From an uncultured Candidatus Melainabacteria bacterium (GTDB taxonomy: Bacteria; Cyanobacteriota; Vampirovibrionia; Gastranaerophilales; Gastranaerophilaceae): a stretch of 64,000 nt of DNA. The stretch's first letter is position 1. Each line of letters opens with the position of its first letter. Both the position numbers and the translations under genes were made by a program. Below, piece by piece: positions 16,135 through 24,807 of this stretch. The notes under the pieces were generated by a model. That model did no database searches, had not been told where the DNA came from, and worked only from the letters and a program-made list of their open reading frames with translations. Location: assembly GCA_934718275.1 (NCBI GenBank), contig CAKUZD010000003.1, forward strand, positions 124,001 through 188,000, given 5' to 3'.

Positions 16135-17035
16135 TTCAAAAGCAGAAATAAAGAAAAAAGTAAAAAAACACATTCCAAAGGACTGGTTGTGTGAGCTAAG
16201 AATATTATATCGTTTAACCAAACAGACAGTGCATGATATTGCAAGGACAGGAATTGTAAATTTAGTTATAATAACTACAATGGCGGCAATATTGACTATA
16301 TTTGCTTCTTTTTTCCGCTCTGCAATTTCAATCTCTGCTTTTGCTCATGAACTTGGGAATGTATTAGAAATTTCTGTTTATTTAAAAGATAATGCTGATG
16401 CTAATGTCGCAAAAACAAGGATTAAAGAGTTTGAACATGTTGAAAGTGTTGCTTTGGTTCCAAAAGCAGCTTCTTGGTCAAACTTGAAACGAGAAATGGA
16501 TTTACCTGATATTGAAAATCCGTTACCCGACACTTTACATGTAAAAGTCGATAAACCTGAAAATATAGATACTGTCTTTAAAAACATTAAACAATTAAAT
16601 TCTGTTGAGGATATGAGTTATGCTCAGGATTTAGCTAAAAAAATCGAAGCTTTAAACCATGTTGTAAATGTTATAACAATTTTGGTTGTAATAATTATGG
16701 CTATGTTGACTGTTACAATTATAAATAATACTATTCAGCTTGTAATACAATCCAGAAAAGAAGAAATTGAAATTATGCGTTTGATGGGTGTTTCTAATTG
16801 GTATATTAGGTTCCCGTTAATTATGCAGGGTGCATTTTATGGGTTTTCAGGTGCAGTAATTGCATTGTTGCCTTTGAATTGTGTTCAAAACGGGCTAAAT
16901 CACATGCATCAATTTTTTATGGTTCCAACTCCGTTATATGCGCAAAATTTTGTAATTGCAGTTATGTTTGCGATGGCTATTTTATTCGGTGCGGGTGGTA
17001 GTTTCTTATGTATAAAAAAACATTTACAGGTATAG
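16127..17035 (+). CDS. ftsX: Cell division membrane protein FtsX
   Basis: A 302-residue integral membrane partner of FtsE. A basic cytoplasmic tail (residues 1-35) is followed by TM1 (~43-65), a periplasmic loop with VYLKDNADANVAKTRIKE typical of the extracellular domain that contacts hydrolase activators, and then three C-terminal TMs. The FtsX block IEIMRLMGVSNWYIRFPLIMQG is clear. It overlaps ftsE by 8 bases; a receiver/GGDEF-like gene begins 3 bases after its stop, so the operon continues. Confidence 0.94.
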   Translation: MNNSKAEIKKKVKKHIPKDWLCELRILYRLTKQTVHDIARTGIVNLVIITTMAAILTIFASFFRSAISISAFAHELGNVLEISVYLKDNADANVAKTRIKEFEHVESVALVPKAASWSNLKREMDLPDIENPLPDTLHVKVDKPENIDTVFKNIKQLNSVEDMSYAQDLAKKIEALNHVVNVITILVVIIMAMLTVTIINNTIQLVIQSRKEEIEIMRLMGVSNWYIRFPLIMQGAFYGFSGAVIALLPLNCVQNGLNHMHQFFMVPTPLYAQNFVIAVMFAMAILFGAGGSFLCIKKHLQV

Positions 17036-17038
17036 CTG

Positions 17039-18271
17039 ATGTCTGATAAAAATATTATTCTATTAATATCTGAAAATGAAAAATTGGCAAATGAATTAAA
17101 ATCAAAGTTAATTTTTTTAAGAAAAAATGATAGTGTTTTATTGTCTGACTATGAGCAAGCTAATCAAAATATAGTTTTATCGCAACCTGATGTTGTTTTT
17201 GTGCATGAATGCAGTTCCAAAAACGCAACTTTGGAATTGGTGAAAAATATAAAAAAAAATAAAAACATTTGCATTTTTTTATTAGTTGATGATTATGATG
17301 AGGAATTGATATTGGCATGTTATGATGTCGGTATTGATGATTTTGCTCTAACCGGTGCCGGGGCTTATGAACTAGTAATTAGAACTGTTAATAATATAAA
17401 ACATAATTCTCGAAAAATATCAGCATATAGAAATTTGAAGTTACTGGAGCAATTAAATGTAATTGATGATTTTACGGGGCTGTATAGTTATAATTATGCC
17501 AAACAAATTATTGAAAATATAATAGATGATAATTTGTTGGCTGATGGAATGTTTTTGGCAATTGCGCCGTCAGAAAAATCTAAAAGCAAATTTTCTATTG
17601 AAAAAATGGCAGAAGCAATATTGGCATCAATAAGATGTGATGATTTGGCAACTTTGGGTAAGGGAGCTAAGTTTTATGTTCTTTTACCTAAAACAGATTT
17701 TAATGGTGCTATCGTTGTTTTAAATAAGATAAAAGAATCTTATGGTGGTGATTTTGAATTATGTGCCGGAATTTCTGAGATTGTTCATAAATCTTTTGAT
17801 GAAATGGAGAGAGATGCTCTACAGGCATTATCGGATTCAATGGCAACAAATGCTGAATACACATTGGCTAATAGTAAAGAAGAAACTCTCGATGAGTGGC
17901 TTGATGATGCAATAGATGCTCCAAAAAATTATAAAATATTTAAACAAATGTTTAATAAGAAATTGGAAAAAGTTATAACTCCTGTTTTTTACAGACTTCA
18001 AAAAGCTTGGGAAGAAAAGCTTTTTAATACAGAAATAGAGCAATTTACGAATGAGGAAATGTGTGTTTTCCACTTAAAGAACAAAAAACAAGATAGTACG
18101 TTAAGGATTATTTATCCTGGTTTTGCAAAAATTATTATCTCTGTTACGCATGAAGGTTTGGATAGCCCTGAAAATAAGGAAATACAATTACCTTTAACTA
18201 AAATTTCGCAAAAAGAATTGGTAAGCATTGTAGAAGATTTTATTAAAGATTTTAAATATACAGCAGTTTAA
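17039..18271 (+). CDS. Degenerate receiver + GGDEF-like regulatory protein
   Basis: A 410-residue protein. Residues 1-125 resemble a response-regulator receiver (IILLISENEKLANELKSKL; YDVGIDDFALTGAGAYEL). The phosphoacceptor aspartate is not where expected: the strand reads PDVVFVHECSS. Residues ~135-275 resemble a diguanylate cyclase domain: VIDDFTGLYSYNYAKQII matches the DxLTGLxNRR block, but the active-site GGDEF is replaced by GKGAKFYVLLP. Both enzymatic functions are probably lost, leaving a binding or scaffold role. The C-terminal ~130 residues are unassigned. Position three bases after ftsX suggests a link to division control, by inference only. The usual alternative would be an active c-di-GMP synthase, which the missing residues argue against. 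Confidence 0.7.
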   Translation: MSDKNIILLISENEKLANELKSKLIFLRKNDSVLLSDYEQANQNIVLSQPDVVFVHECSSKNATLELVKNIKKNKNICIFLLVDDYDEELILACYDVGIDDFALTGAGAYELVIRTVNNIKHNSRKISAYRNLKLLEQLNVIDDFTGLYSYNYAKQIIENIIDDNLLADGMFLAIAPSEKSKSKFSIEKMAEAILASIRCDDLATLGKGAKFYVLLPKTDFNGAIVVLNKIKESYGGDFELCAGISEIVHKSFDEMERDALQALSDSMATNAEYTLANSKEETLDEWLDDAIDAPKNYKIFKQMFNKKLEKVITPVFYRLQKAWEEKLFNTEIEQFTNEEMCVFHLKNKKQDSTLRIIYPGFAKIIISVTHEGLDSPENKEIQLPLTKISQKELVSIVEDFIKDFKYTAV

Positions 18272-18281
18272 AGGAGAAATT

Positions 18282-18827
18282 ATGAATACATTATCAGCAG
18301 AAAATAGTTTAGTATTAATTATAGATATTCAAGAAAGGTTGGTTGCTGCCTTAGATAAAGATGACATTGTTTCAAACGCAGTTAAAGTTGCAAGTGCCGC
18401 AAAATTTTTGGATATTCCGGTGTTGTTAACAGAACAATATCCAAAAGGGTTAGGACATACAGTTCCACAATTGCAAGAAGTGTTGCCGGAAGGTAGTGAA
18501 GTTGTTGAAAAAACGTATTTTAATGCATTGTTAGAAGATGGCATGCTTGATAAAATTAAATCTTTTGGTAAAAAACAAGTTGTTATTTTTGGTATAGAAA
18601 CTCATATTTGTGTTCATCAAACAGCAGCAGCTTTGATTGAAGAAGGTTTTGATGTTTATGTAATAAAAGATGCTTGTGCAAGTCGAAACAAATATGAGTT
18701 CAAGCAGGGAATAGCAGCTATGAATGCGAACGGAGTAAAAGTTTCTTGTGTTGAAATTGCTTTGTTTGAATGGTTGAAGGGTGCAAAAAATCCTAAATTT
18801 AAAGAAGTTCAGGCATTAATTAAATAA
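18282..18827 (+). CDS. Isochorismatase-family cysteine hydrolase
   Basis: A 181-residue single-domain alpha/beta hydrolase of the isochorismatase/nicotinamidase superfamily. The triad is visible: Asp in LIIDIQERL (~residue 15), Lys in VEKTYFNA (~residue 75) and the nucleophilic Cys in FGIETHICVHQTA (~residue 108) with the cis-peptide GIETH. It lacks the long metal-binding insertion of pyrazinamidase/nicotinamidase, so it resembles the YcaC/hydrolase branch of uncertain substrate. AAAGGAG precedes the ATG, and it is the last gene of the run that starts at 14479. Confidence 0.88.
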   Translation: MNTLSAENSLVLIIDIQERLVAALDKDDIVSNAVKVASAAKFLDIPVLLTEQYPKGLGHTVPQLQEVLPEGSEVVEKTYFNALLEDGMLDKIKSFGKKQVVIFGIETHICVHQTAAALIEEGFDVYVIKDACASRNKYEFKQGIAAMNANGVKVSCVEIALFEWLKGAKNPKFKEVQALIK

Positions 18828-18850
18828 TAAGAAATAGACAAGAAGTTGTA

Positions 18851-18877
18851 AAAAGCTCTCAATTTGAGAGCTTTTTT
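18851..18877. terminator. Intrinsic terminator between convergent genes
   Basis: Stem AAAGCTCTC/GAGAGCTTT with loop AATTT and a T6 tail, ending the 14479-18827 operon and probably the convergent XRE gene. Confidence 0.88.
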
Positions 18878-19094
18878 ATTTATCAAATTCAAATAATTCC
18901 GGTAATTTTATTTTTAATGCTCTTGATATTTTAAATAACATTATCAGACTAGGATTTCTTTGTCCTCTTTCCAAAAAACTCATGTATGTTCTATGAATAT
19001 TTAATTTTTCGGCAAGTTCTTCTTGAGAATAATTAGCTTCTCGGCGTTTTCTTTTTAAAGTTTCTCCAAAGTTTTTCAGTATTTTTGTGTTCAT
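18876..19094 (-). CDS. XRE-family transcriptional regulator
   Basis: A 72-residue, single-domain Cro/CI-type DNA-binding protein. The helix-turn-helix is YSQEELAEKLNIHRTYMSFLERGQRNPS, with helices 2 and 3 ideal for the family, followed by LFKISRALKIKLPELF. It is diverged from a pilin-like gene at 19227. The shared 132-base intergenic region carries a perfect 7-bp dyad, a plausible binding site for this protein. Small solo XRE proteins often autoregulate or control a neighbouring surface or mobile-element gene. No ribosome site is evident at the ATG. Confidence 0.9.
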   Translation of the reverse strand: MNTKILKNFGETLKRKRREANYSQEELAEKLNIHRTYMSFLERGQRNPSLIMLFKISRALKIKLPELFEFDK

Positions 19095-19113
19095 TGATAT
19101 ATACTATATTAAT

Positions 19114-19128
19114 GTTACTATTAGTAAC
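19114..19128. promoter_or_regulatory. Perfect dyad, candidate operator for the XRE regulator
   Basis: GTTACTA T TAGTAAC is a perfect inverted repeat in the XRE-pilin intergenic region. It lies 20 bases before the XRE start. A GGTAAC half-site-like sequence follows at about 19139. Confidence 0.5.
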
Positions 19129-19171
19129 ACATACAATAGGTAACAAAAATGTCACAAACGGCTAGTATATC

Positions 19172-19200
19172 TATACAATAATCATTATTTACTATATAAT
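19172..19200 (+). promoter_or_regulatory. Promoter of pilin-like gene
   Basis: TATAAT at 19195-19200 with weak -35 TATACA 17 bases upstream, followed by AAGGAG before ATG 19227. Confidence 0.5.
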
Positions 19201-19226
19201 AATATTATAGGTATAAGGAGCGTATA

Positions 19227-19958
19227 ATGAAAAAATCTTTTGGTTTTACACTTGCTGAAGTATTGGTAACTCTTGGGATTATTGGGGTAGTTGCAGCTAT
19301 GACTTTACCTGTTTTAATGGCGAATTATCAAAAACAACAAACTGTTGTGAAATTAAAAAAAGCTTATTCTATTTTAGGTCAAGTTGCGCAAAAAGCTATT
19401 GCGGATAATGGCGATGTTTCTTTGGTAGCCGGTGAAGAAGTTAGTTCTGATAATGTTAAAGATTTTTTTACAACTTACTGGCTTACATATTTTAATGCTC
19501 CAAAAATCTATAATAGAGCAGATGATTGGCAAACAAGTAAAATTGATGGTTGGGAGTATGTCGGTTTAAATGGAAAGCCCTATGATGTATCTATTATGAC
19601 GGATTATTCTGCAGGTCGAATATTTTTTGTAACTCAGGATAATATGTCGTTTTTTATTCGTATTATGGATTGGAAATTGGAATATGATGATGAAGGAAAT
19701 GTTACTTCTAGAACAGCTGTATATTCTTCAAAACAAGTTGTTTGTGTCGATATTAACGGAGTGAAGGCTCCAAATACTGTTGGAAAAGACATGTTTATAT
19801 TTCTTGTTGATTTTCAGAATGGTGAGGTTTACCCTTCTTTGGGTAAGTCTTCTGCTGCCAGCATAAATGAAAATTGTGCTAAAAGTGCTATAGGTATATC
19901 TTGTGCAGCAAAAATTATGCGCGATGGATGGAAAATAAAGAGTGATTATCCATGGTAA
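19227..19958 (+). CDS. Type IV pilin-like protein, short leader
   Basis: A 243-residue prepilin. Its seven-residue leader MKKSFGF shows a classic site (G before F), then TLAEVLVTLGIIGVVAAMTL with Glu at +5. The globular part is acidic with aromatic patches and contains the block VVCVDINGVKAPNTVGKDMF shared with the other pilins of this window. The last residues include two Cys that could form a loop. AAGGAG lies 9 bases before the ATG and a TATAAT further up. Unlike the pilin at 12217 it has no poly-G leader. The divergent XRE regulator probably controls it. Pilus or pseudopilus subunit; specific function unknown. Confidence 0.88.
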   Translation: MKKSFGFTLAEVLVTLGIIGVVAAMTLPVLMANYQKQQTVVKLKKAYSILGQVAQKAIADNGDVSLVAGEEVSSDNVKDFFTTYWLTYFNAPKIYNRADDWQTSKIDGWEYVGLNGKPYDVSIMTDYSAGRIFFVTQDNMSFFIRIMDWKLEYDDEGNVTSRTAVYSSKQVVCVDINGVKAPNTVGKDMFIFLVDFQNGEVYPSLGKSSAASINENCAKSAIGISCAAKIMRDGWKIKSDYPW

Positions 19959-19987
19959 TTTTTGTATGACAATGAAATCGTAAAATG

Positions 19988-20866
19988 TTAAATTGATTTT
20001 ATATCAAGTTGAATTTGTTGTCTTAGTGCTTCTAATGATGGAAATTTTATTTCTTGGCGTATCATTTTGTTGAATTCAACTATTAACACTTCTCCATAAA
20101 TATTTTGGTTAAAGTTTAATATGTTTATTTCTAAAATTGGTTCTGCACCATTGATTGTCGGGCGTGAACCATAATTGGCTATTCCGGTTCCGAAATTTGT
20201 GTCTACTGAATATACTCCATGTGGCAGTTCTATTAATTCTTTTGGATAAGAAAGATTGGCTGTTGGAAATCCTATAGTTCTTCCTAATTGATTTCCTTTA
20301 ATTATTTTTCCTGTTATTTTGAACTTATAACCTAGCATTGAATTGGCTTTTGCGATATCTCCATTTGATAGATATTGGCGAATTGTGGTACTGCTGATTA
20401 TTAAATTATTAATTTTTTGTGGAGGAAGTTCGAAATATTTATAGTTGTATTTGTTCTCATTTGCATGTAAGAATTTTACATCTCCGATTTTTTTACAACC
20501 AAAATTATGATTCCAACCTGTTGATATTGCGGTTGGTGAAAAATTTTTTACCAAAATATTTTCCAAATATTCTTTTGCACTTAGTTTTGAAATGCTTTTA
20601 AAATCTAATTCATATAAATAATCAACTCCAAGTTGCTCAATAGCTTTTTCTTTGTCATTTTTAGTAAGAATATATTTTGGAGAGATTTTTTTTAAGTAAC
20701 AATACGGATGTTCAGAAAAGGTAATTACTGCGGATTTAGTATTATTATTTTGCGCAAAATTCACAGCAGTTTCTATTACTTTTTTATGCCCTATATGCAC
20801 TCCGTCAAAAAATCCCAGTGCTATTGATAAATTTGGATTTATGTTTGGTTCTTTGAATATTTGCAT
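19988..20866 (-). CDS. ribF: Bifunctional riboflavin kinase / FAD synthetase
   Basis: A 292-residue enzyme converting riboflavin to FMN and then FAD. The N-terminal nucleotidyltransferase domain has ALGFFDGVHIGHKKVI (the GxFDGVHxGH nucleotide-binding block) and VGPFGxK-like ISTGWNHNFGCKKIGD. ISSTTIRQYLSNGDI follows. The C-terminal riboflavin-kinase domain has GRTIGFPTANL and NYGSRPTI. Length is normal. No Shine-Dalgarno is found; a TATAAT ends six bases before the ATG, so the mRNA is probably leaderless and separate from aspS, which is terminated upstream of it. Confidence 0.95.
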   Translation of the reverse strand: MQIFKEPNINPNLSIALGFFDGVHIGHKKVIETAVNFAQNNNTKSAVITFSEHPYCYLKKISPKYILTKNDKEKAIEQLGVDYLYELDFKSISKLSAKEYLENILVKNFSPTAISTGWNHNFGCKKIGDVKFLHANENKYNYKYFELPPQKINNLIISSTTIRQYLSNGDIAKANSMLGYKFKITGKIIKGNQLGRTIGFPTANLSYPKELIELPHGVYSVDTNFGTGIANYGSRPTINGAEPILEINILNFNQNIYGEVLIVEFNKMIRQEIKFPSLEALRQQIQLDIKSI

Positions 20867-20878
20867 AATTTAATTATA
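20867..20878 (-). promoter_or_regulatory. -10 box six bases before ribF ATG (leaderless)
   Basis: TATAAT on the minus strand (20873-20878), spacer AATTTA on the plus strand, then ATG 20866. The upstream aspS terminator implies that ribF needs its own promoter. No good -35 seen. Confidence 0.5.
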
Positions 20879-20886
20879 TAATAAAT

Positions 20887-20925
20887 AAAACTCCCTTTAG
20901 TATAATTTCTTAAAGGGAGTTTTTT
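20887..20925 (-). terminator. Terminator of aspS
   Basis: Stem AACTCCCTTTA/TAAAGGGAGTT with an 11-base loop and a U-rich tail on the minus strand, directly after aspS. Confidence 0.85.
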
Positions 20926-20943
20926 GTTTTTAAGTTGAATTAA

Positions 20944-22731
20944 TTAATTTTTATGATGTTGTTGAACAGTACTCTTTAAGTGAAGTTCTCTTAATTGTTG
21001 TAAAGAAGCTTCTCCCGGAGCATCACTCATAAGGTCTTTAGCGCCTGAGTTTTTAGGGAATGCGATTACATCCCTTATACTATCTGTTCTGCAAAGTAGA
21101 GCAACCAATCTGTCAAGACCGATAGCCAAACCGGCATGAGGAGGTGTTCCGTATTGCAAGGCGTTAACCATAAATCCGAACTTTTCTTTAGCTTCTTCTT
21201 CTGTCAAGCCCAAAGCTTTGAATATAGCTCTTTGAACGTCTGAGGAGTGAATTCTTACAGAGCCACCACCTAATTCTGTTCCATTATAAACTATATCATA
21301 AGCTATAGATTTAACATTTCCTAAGTCGCCACTTTCCAATTTGCCTAAATCGTCAATACAAGGAGATGTGAACGGATGGTGCATAGCCATAAACCTACCT
21401 TCTTCATCAGACCATTCAAACATAGGGAAATCAACTACCCATAATAGATTGTGCTTGCTTTCATCAATTAGATTTAATCTTTTTCCGAAATACAATCTCA
21501 ATCTGCCCATAATGTCATAAACCTGTTTTGGTCTATCTGCTACGAAGAATATAATGTCTCCGGCTTCTGCGCCAGCTCGTTCTTGGATTTCTTTTGCTTG
21601 TTCTTCTGTAACAAATTTTAGTACAGGTGATTTCGCAGTTCCATCTTCATTGTAAATGATATTTGCAAGAGCTTTTGCACCAAAAGATACAGCTAATTTG
21701 GTAATATCGTCAATATCTTTTCTTGAGAATTTAGCACCGCCCGGAATTCTAATACCACGAACTATACCGCCGTTTTCAAGAGTATCTTTTACAATTTTGA
21801 ATTCTGATTTTAGAATAATATCACCGATATCAAACAGTTCTAAGCCAAAACGAGTATCAGGTTTGTCCGAACCGAATCTGTCCATAGCTTCTTGCCAAGG
21901 CATTTGAATGAATGGAGTTTTTACTTCAACTCCTGCTGCTTTAAATGTATCAACAATCAATCCTTCAACGCATTTAATAACGTCTTGTTGTTCAACGAAT
22001 GACATTTCGATATCAATTTGTGTAAATTCAGGTTGTCTGTCAGCACGCAAGTCTTCATCACGGAAACATTTTGCTATTTGGTAATATCTTTCAATTCCGC
22101 CAACCATTAATAACTGTTTAAAAATTTGAGGTGATTGAGGTAAAGCGTAGAATTTTCCTTCTTGTACACGAGATGGTACTAAATAATCACGCGCACCTTC
22201 CGGGGTTGTTTTAATCAAAATAGGAGTTTCTACTTCTAAGAAGTCTTGATTATTCAAATAATTTCTTGCGGCTTGACAAATTTTATGACGTAAAGTCAAG
22301 TTGTGTAGCATGCTTTCACGTCTAATATCAAGGTATCTATATTTTAAACGAACATCTTCTGATACGTTTTCATCATCCAAAACGAATGGTAAAGTTTTAG
22401 CTTCTGAAAGAATTTCAACAGATGTAGGATACATTTCAACCTGACCTGTTGCATATTTTTCGTTATAAGTTTCTTCAGGTCTGCGAGTGATTTTACCCTT
22501 TACAGTAATAACATATTCAGATCTAAGTTTTTCAAAAACTTTGTGAACTTCTGGATTAATCTGTGGGTTTGCAACTAATTGGAAAAATCCTGTTCTATCT
22601 CTCAATTCTACAAATAAAATACCACCCAAATCGCGAATTGTTGAAGCCCAACCGGAAAGAGTTACTTCCTCGTTCAAGTTGTTAAGATTAAGCTCTCCGC
22701 AATTGTGGTCTTTAAGTTTGGTTTTAATCAT
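20944..22731 (-). CDS. aspS: Aspartyl-tRNA synthetase
   Basis: A 595-residue class IIb synthetase charging tRNA-Asp (or tRNA-Asx). The N-terminal OB anticodon domain contains LSGWASTIRDLGGILFVELRDR. Motif 2 is YYQIAKCFRDEDLRADRQPE with QPEFTQIDIEMSF, the bacterial GAD insertion occupies ~residues 300-420, and motif 3 is GLAIGLDRLVALL. Length and GAD domain identify the bacterial type. AAGGAAGA precedes the ATG. The intrinsic terminator follows. Whether it is discriminating or non-discriminating cannot be read here. Confidence 0.97.
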   Translation of the reverse strand: MIKTKLKDHNCGELNLNNLNEEVTLSGWASTIRDLGGILFVELRDRTGFFQLVANPQINPEVHKVFEKLRSEYVITVKGKITRRPEETYNEKYATGQVEMYPTSVEILSEAKTLPFVLDDENVSEDVRLKYRYLDIRRESMLHNLTLRHKICQAARNYLNNQDFLEVETPILIKTTPEGARDYLVPSRVQEGKFYALPQSPQIFKQLLMVGGIERYYQIAKCFRDEDLRADRQPEFTQIDIEMSFVEQQDVIKCVEGLIVDTFKAAGVEVKTPFIQMPWQEAMDRFGSDKPDTRFGLELFDIGDIILKSEFKIVKDTLENGGIVRGIRIPGGAKFSRKDIDDITKLAVSFGAKALANIIYNEDGTAKSPVLKFVTEEQAKEIQERAGAEAGDIIFFVADRPKQVYDIMGRLRLYFGKRLNLIDESKHNLLWVVDFPMFEWSDEEGRFMAMHHPFTSPCIDDLGKLESGDLGNVKSIAYDIVYNGTELGGGSVRIHSSDVQRAIFKALGLTEEEAKEKFGFMVNALQYGTPPHAGLAIGLDRLVALLCRTDSIRDVIAFPKNSGAKDLMSDAPGEASLQQLRELHLKSTVQQHHKN

Positions 22732-22823
22732 CTTATCTTCCTTTTTCTTACATTCGATACAAACTTACTATTATTCTACCAAAAACATAAAAAAAAGTGA
22801 ACAAGTATGAAATATTAAAAAGG

Positions 22824-23201
22824 TTAACGTCTAGCTCTGGTTTTTTGTCTTGTAATTTGCTTTTGAACAACTTCATCATCGTTGCTATCTTCATCATAAT
22901 ATTCTTCATCATATTCAAAATCGTCAGGAAGAATTTCAACAATTTGGATTGTAATTATGCATGAAATATTGACGTGTAATTGAGGTGATCTGTCAGGGCG
23001 AAATGCAAGGTTTTTTCTATCTTTAACTTCGCAGTTTTTTAAAGTTAAAAATTGAAATCCGCCGTTAAGTATGTAAAAAAGCATATTGTCCGGAATAGAA
23101 TTGCTAAATCTCATATTTTCCGGTAACAAAAGTTCACCTTCTACATATTGGTCGTTTGTAGTAATTAAAACCTGCATTCTAGGTAAATTGTTCATTATCA
23201 T
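22824..23201 (-). CDS. Hypothetical protein with acidic and basic tail
   Basis: A 125-residue protein with no signal peptide. The first ~95 residues look like a compact beta-rich domain (MQVLITTNDQYVEGELLLPENMRFS; FYILNGGFQFLTLKNCEVKDR). A stretch of about 17 residues composed mainly of D/E with Y follows, then a basic end KQITRQKTRARR. GAGGG lies 8 bases before ATG 23201; a second in-frame ATG is three codons in. The charged tail suggests nucleic-acid or protein contact. Family not recognised. It sits between aspS and the SPFH/NfeD pair on the same strand and is separated from the latter by a terminator. Confidence 0.75.
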   Translation of the reverse strand: MIMNNLPRMQVLITTNDQYVEGELLLPENMRFSNSIPDNMLFYILNGGFQFLTLKNCEVKDRKNLAFRPDRSPQLHVNISCIITIQIVEILPDDFEYDEEYYDEDSNDDEVVQKQITRQKTRARR

Positions 23202-23272
23202 TTAAATAGCCCTCTTTTATAAATATGCTGTAGGATAATTATAATATTTATTTGGAATTAAATCAATATATA

Positions 23273-23303
23273 AAAAAGGGCTTTATTTAAAAAGCCCTTT
23301 TTA
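23273..23303 (-). terminator. Terminator of the SPFH/NfeD operon
   Basis: Stem AAAGGGCTTT/AAAGCCCTTT with a 6-base loop and U-rich tail on the minus strand. Confidence 0.85.
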
Positions 23304-23314
23304 TTGATGGGTTA

Positions 23315-24283
23315 TTATTTTCTATCAAGCATTTGTTTTATTCCGTCAACAGAAGATAAAATTCCTGTTGCTTCATAAGGCATATATACAACTTTATTAT
23401 TTTCTCCGCTTGTAATTGCAGTCATTGTATCCAAATATTTCATCGCAATTAAATATTTGTCAGGTTGTCCCTTATCAGCCAAGGCTCCAATAATTCTGTT
23501 GATGGCTTCTTTTTCTGCATCAGCTTCAATTACACGAGCCTGCGCAATACCTTCGGCTCTTAAGATTTCTGCTTGTTTAGCACCTTCTGCGGAACGGATA
23601 GCTGCTTCTTTTTCACCTTCGGCTTTTCTGATGGCAGCTTCTTTTAAACCTTCAGCTTCTGTAATAGTTGCTTTCTTTTCTCTATCTGCTTTCATTAATT
23701 TATCCATTGAAGCTTGAATATCTGCTGGAGGGAAGATATCTTGTATTTCAACACGGTTAACCTTTACGCCCCATTTATTTGTAGCTTCATCAAGAGTTGT
23801 TCTTAATTCGTCATTAATTTTGCCACGAGAAGTCAATGTCTCTTGTAAATCCATTTGACCAACAAGGTTTCTAAGAGTTGTTTGTGTTAATTTTTCGATA
23901 GCATCAGGAAGGTTTTCTATTTCATATACAGCACTTTTTGCATCAACAATTTGGAAATAAATCAATGCATTAATAGTAATTGAAACGTTGTCACGAGTGA
24001 TTACGTTTTGACGAGGGAAGTCATACATTTGTTCTCTCAAATCAATTCTATCAACCGGTTTTAAGTAATAAAAATTACCGTCTATGCTTTTTTGAGAAAC
24101 TTTTTTCAAAATTCCTCTTGGAGCTTCTAAGATTGGGAATATAAAGTTTGGCCCTGCTCTAAGAGTTTTTTCATAACGTCCCATTCTTTCAATAATAACT
24201 TCTTGTTGTTGTTGAACAATAATTATTCCTTTGAATACATATATTAATAGTGCAACTAATAAAATCAATAAAAATAATGTCAT
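23315..24283 (-). CDS. SPFH/band 7 membrane protein (paraslipin, QmcA-like)
   Basis: A 322-residue stomatin-family protein. A single N-terminal TM (residues ~2-20) is followed by the SPFH core (IIVQQQQEVIIERMGRYEKTL; RQNVITRDNVSITINALIYF; LRNLVGQMDLQETL). A long charged coiled coil has repeats of the form KAEGEKEAAIRSAEGAKQAE, and a hydrophobic end closes it. Such proteins oligomerise in ordered membrane domains and act with NfeD partners in membrane protein quality control. An nfeD-like gene lies 9 bases upstream on the same strand, the classic pairing. Confidence 0.93.
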   Translation of the reverse strand: MTLFLLILLVALLIYVFKGIIIVQQQQEVIIERMGRYEKTLRAGPNFIFPILEAPRGILKKVSQKSIDGNFYYLKPVDRIDLREQMYDFPRQNVITRDNVSITINALIYFQIVDAKSAVYEIENLPDAIEKLTQTTLRNLVGQMDLQETLTSRGKINDELRTTLDEATNKWGVKVNRVEIQDIFPPADIQASMDKLMKADREKKATITEAEGLKEAAIRKAEGEKEAAIRSAEGAKQAEILRAEGIAQARVIEADAEKEAINRIIGALADKGQPDKYLIAMKYLDTMTAITSGENNKVVYMPYEATGILSSVDGIKQMLDRK

Positions 24284-24292
24284 TTTTCTCTC

Positions 24293-24718
24293 CTATATTT
24301 TTTCAACAGTTAATATTAAACTTTCGTTCTTTACAATTTTTACTTCGCTACCCGCCGGAATTGTTTCATCATTTTCTGTACGAGCTTCCCAACGTTCGTC
24401 ATAAATTGTAATTGCTCCGGAAAATTTTGTAACAGGTTCAATAACTTTAACAATCTGTCCGATATATTTCCCTTCCATTCCGGTTTCTTTTTCCTTTGAT
24501 TTTTTTTGTTTAAGTAAAATTGGTCTTAATAAAAGAATTGAAAGGATAGATAATACTACAAATACGAATGTTAAGATTATCCAACTTTTTATAAATAATG
24601 CCAAAATTGCGGTAATAAATCCGGCTAATGCAAGATTTAAAAAGAACATTGATGGAACAAGCATTTCAAGTATAACAAATCCCAATCCCGCAACTGCAAA
24701 AATTTCCCATAAAACCAT
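24293..24718 (-). CDS. nfeD: NfeD-family membrane protein
   Basis: A 141-residue short NfeD protein: two or three hydrophobic segments over the first ~70 residues, then an OB-fold domain (GKYIGQIVKVIEPVTKFSGAITIYDERWEARTEND, shortened here to its key blocks GQIVKV and DERWEAR). It lacks the ClpP-like protease domain of long NfeD proteins. OB domains of NfeD bind the SPFH partner, encoded 9 bases downstream. AAAGGAG precedes the ATG. Confidence 0.9.
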   Translation of the reverse strand: MVLWEIFAVAGLGFVILEMLVPSMFFLNLALAGFITAILALFIKSWIILTFVFVVLSILSILLLRPILLKQKKSKEKETGMEGKYIGQIVKVIEPVTKFSGAITIYDERWEARTENDETIPAGSEVKIVKNESLILTVEKI

Positions 24719-24795
24719 ATTTTTAACTCCTTTTATATATATTTAATATATTAACATATTTTTTAAGAGTAGTCAATTGTATACCAATTTTGTTG

Positions 24796-24807
24796 TAAAA
24801 TATATTT
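24796..24807 (+). promoter_or_regulatory. -10 box six bases before rqcH ATG (leaderless)
   Basis: TAAAAT (24796-24801) ends six bases before ATG 24808. There is no Shine-Dalgarno and only a poorly spaced TTGTAT upstream. Confidence 0.4.
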
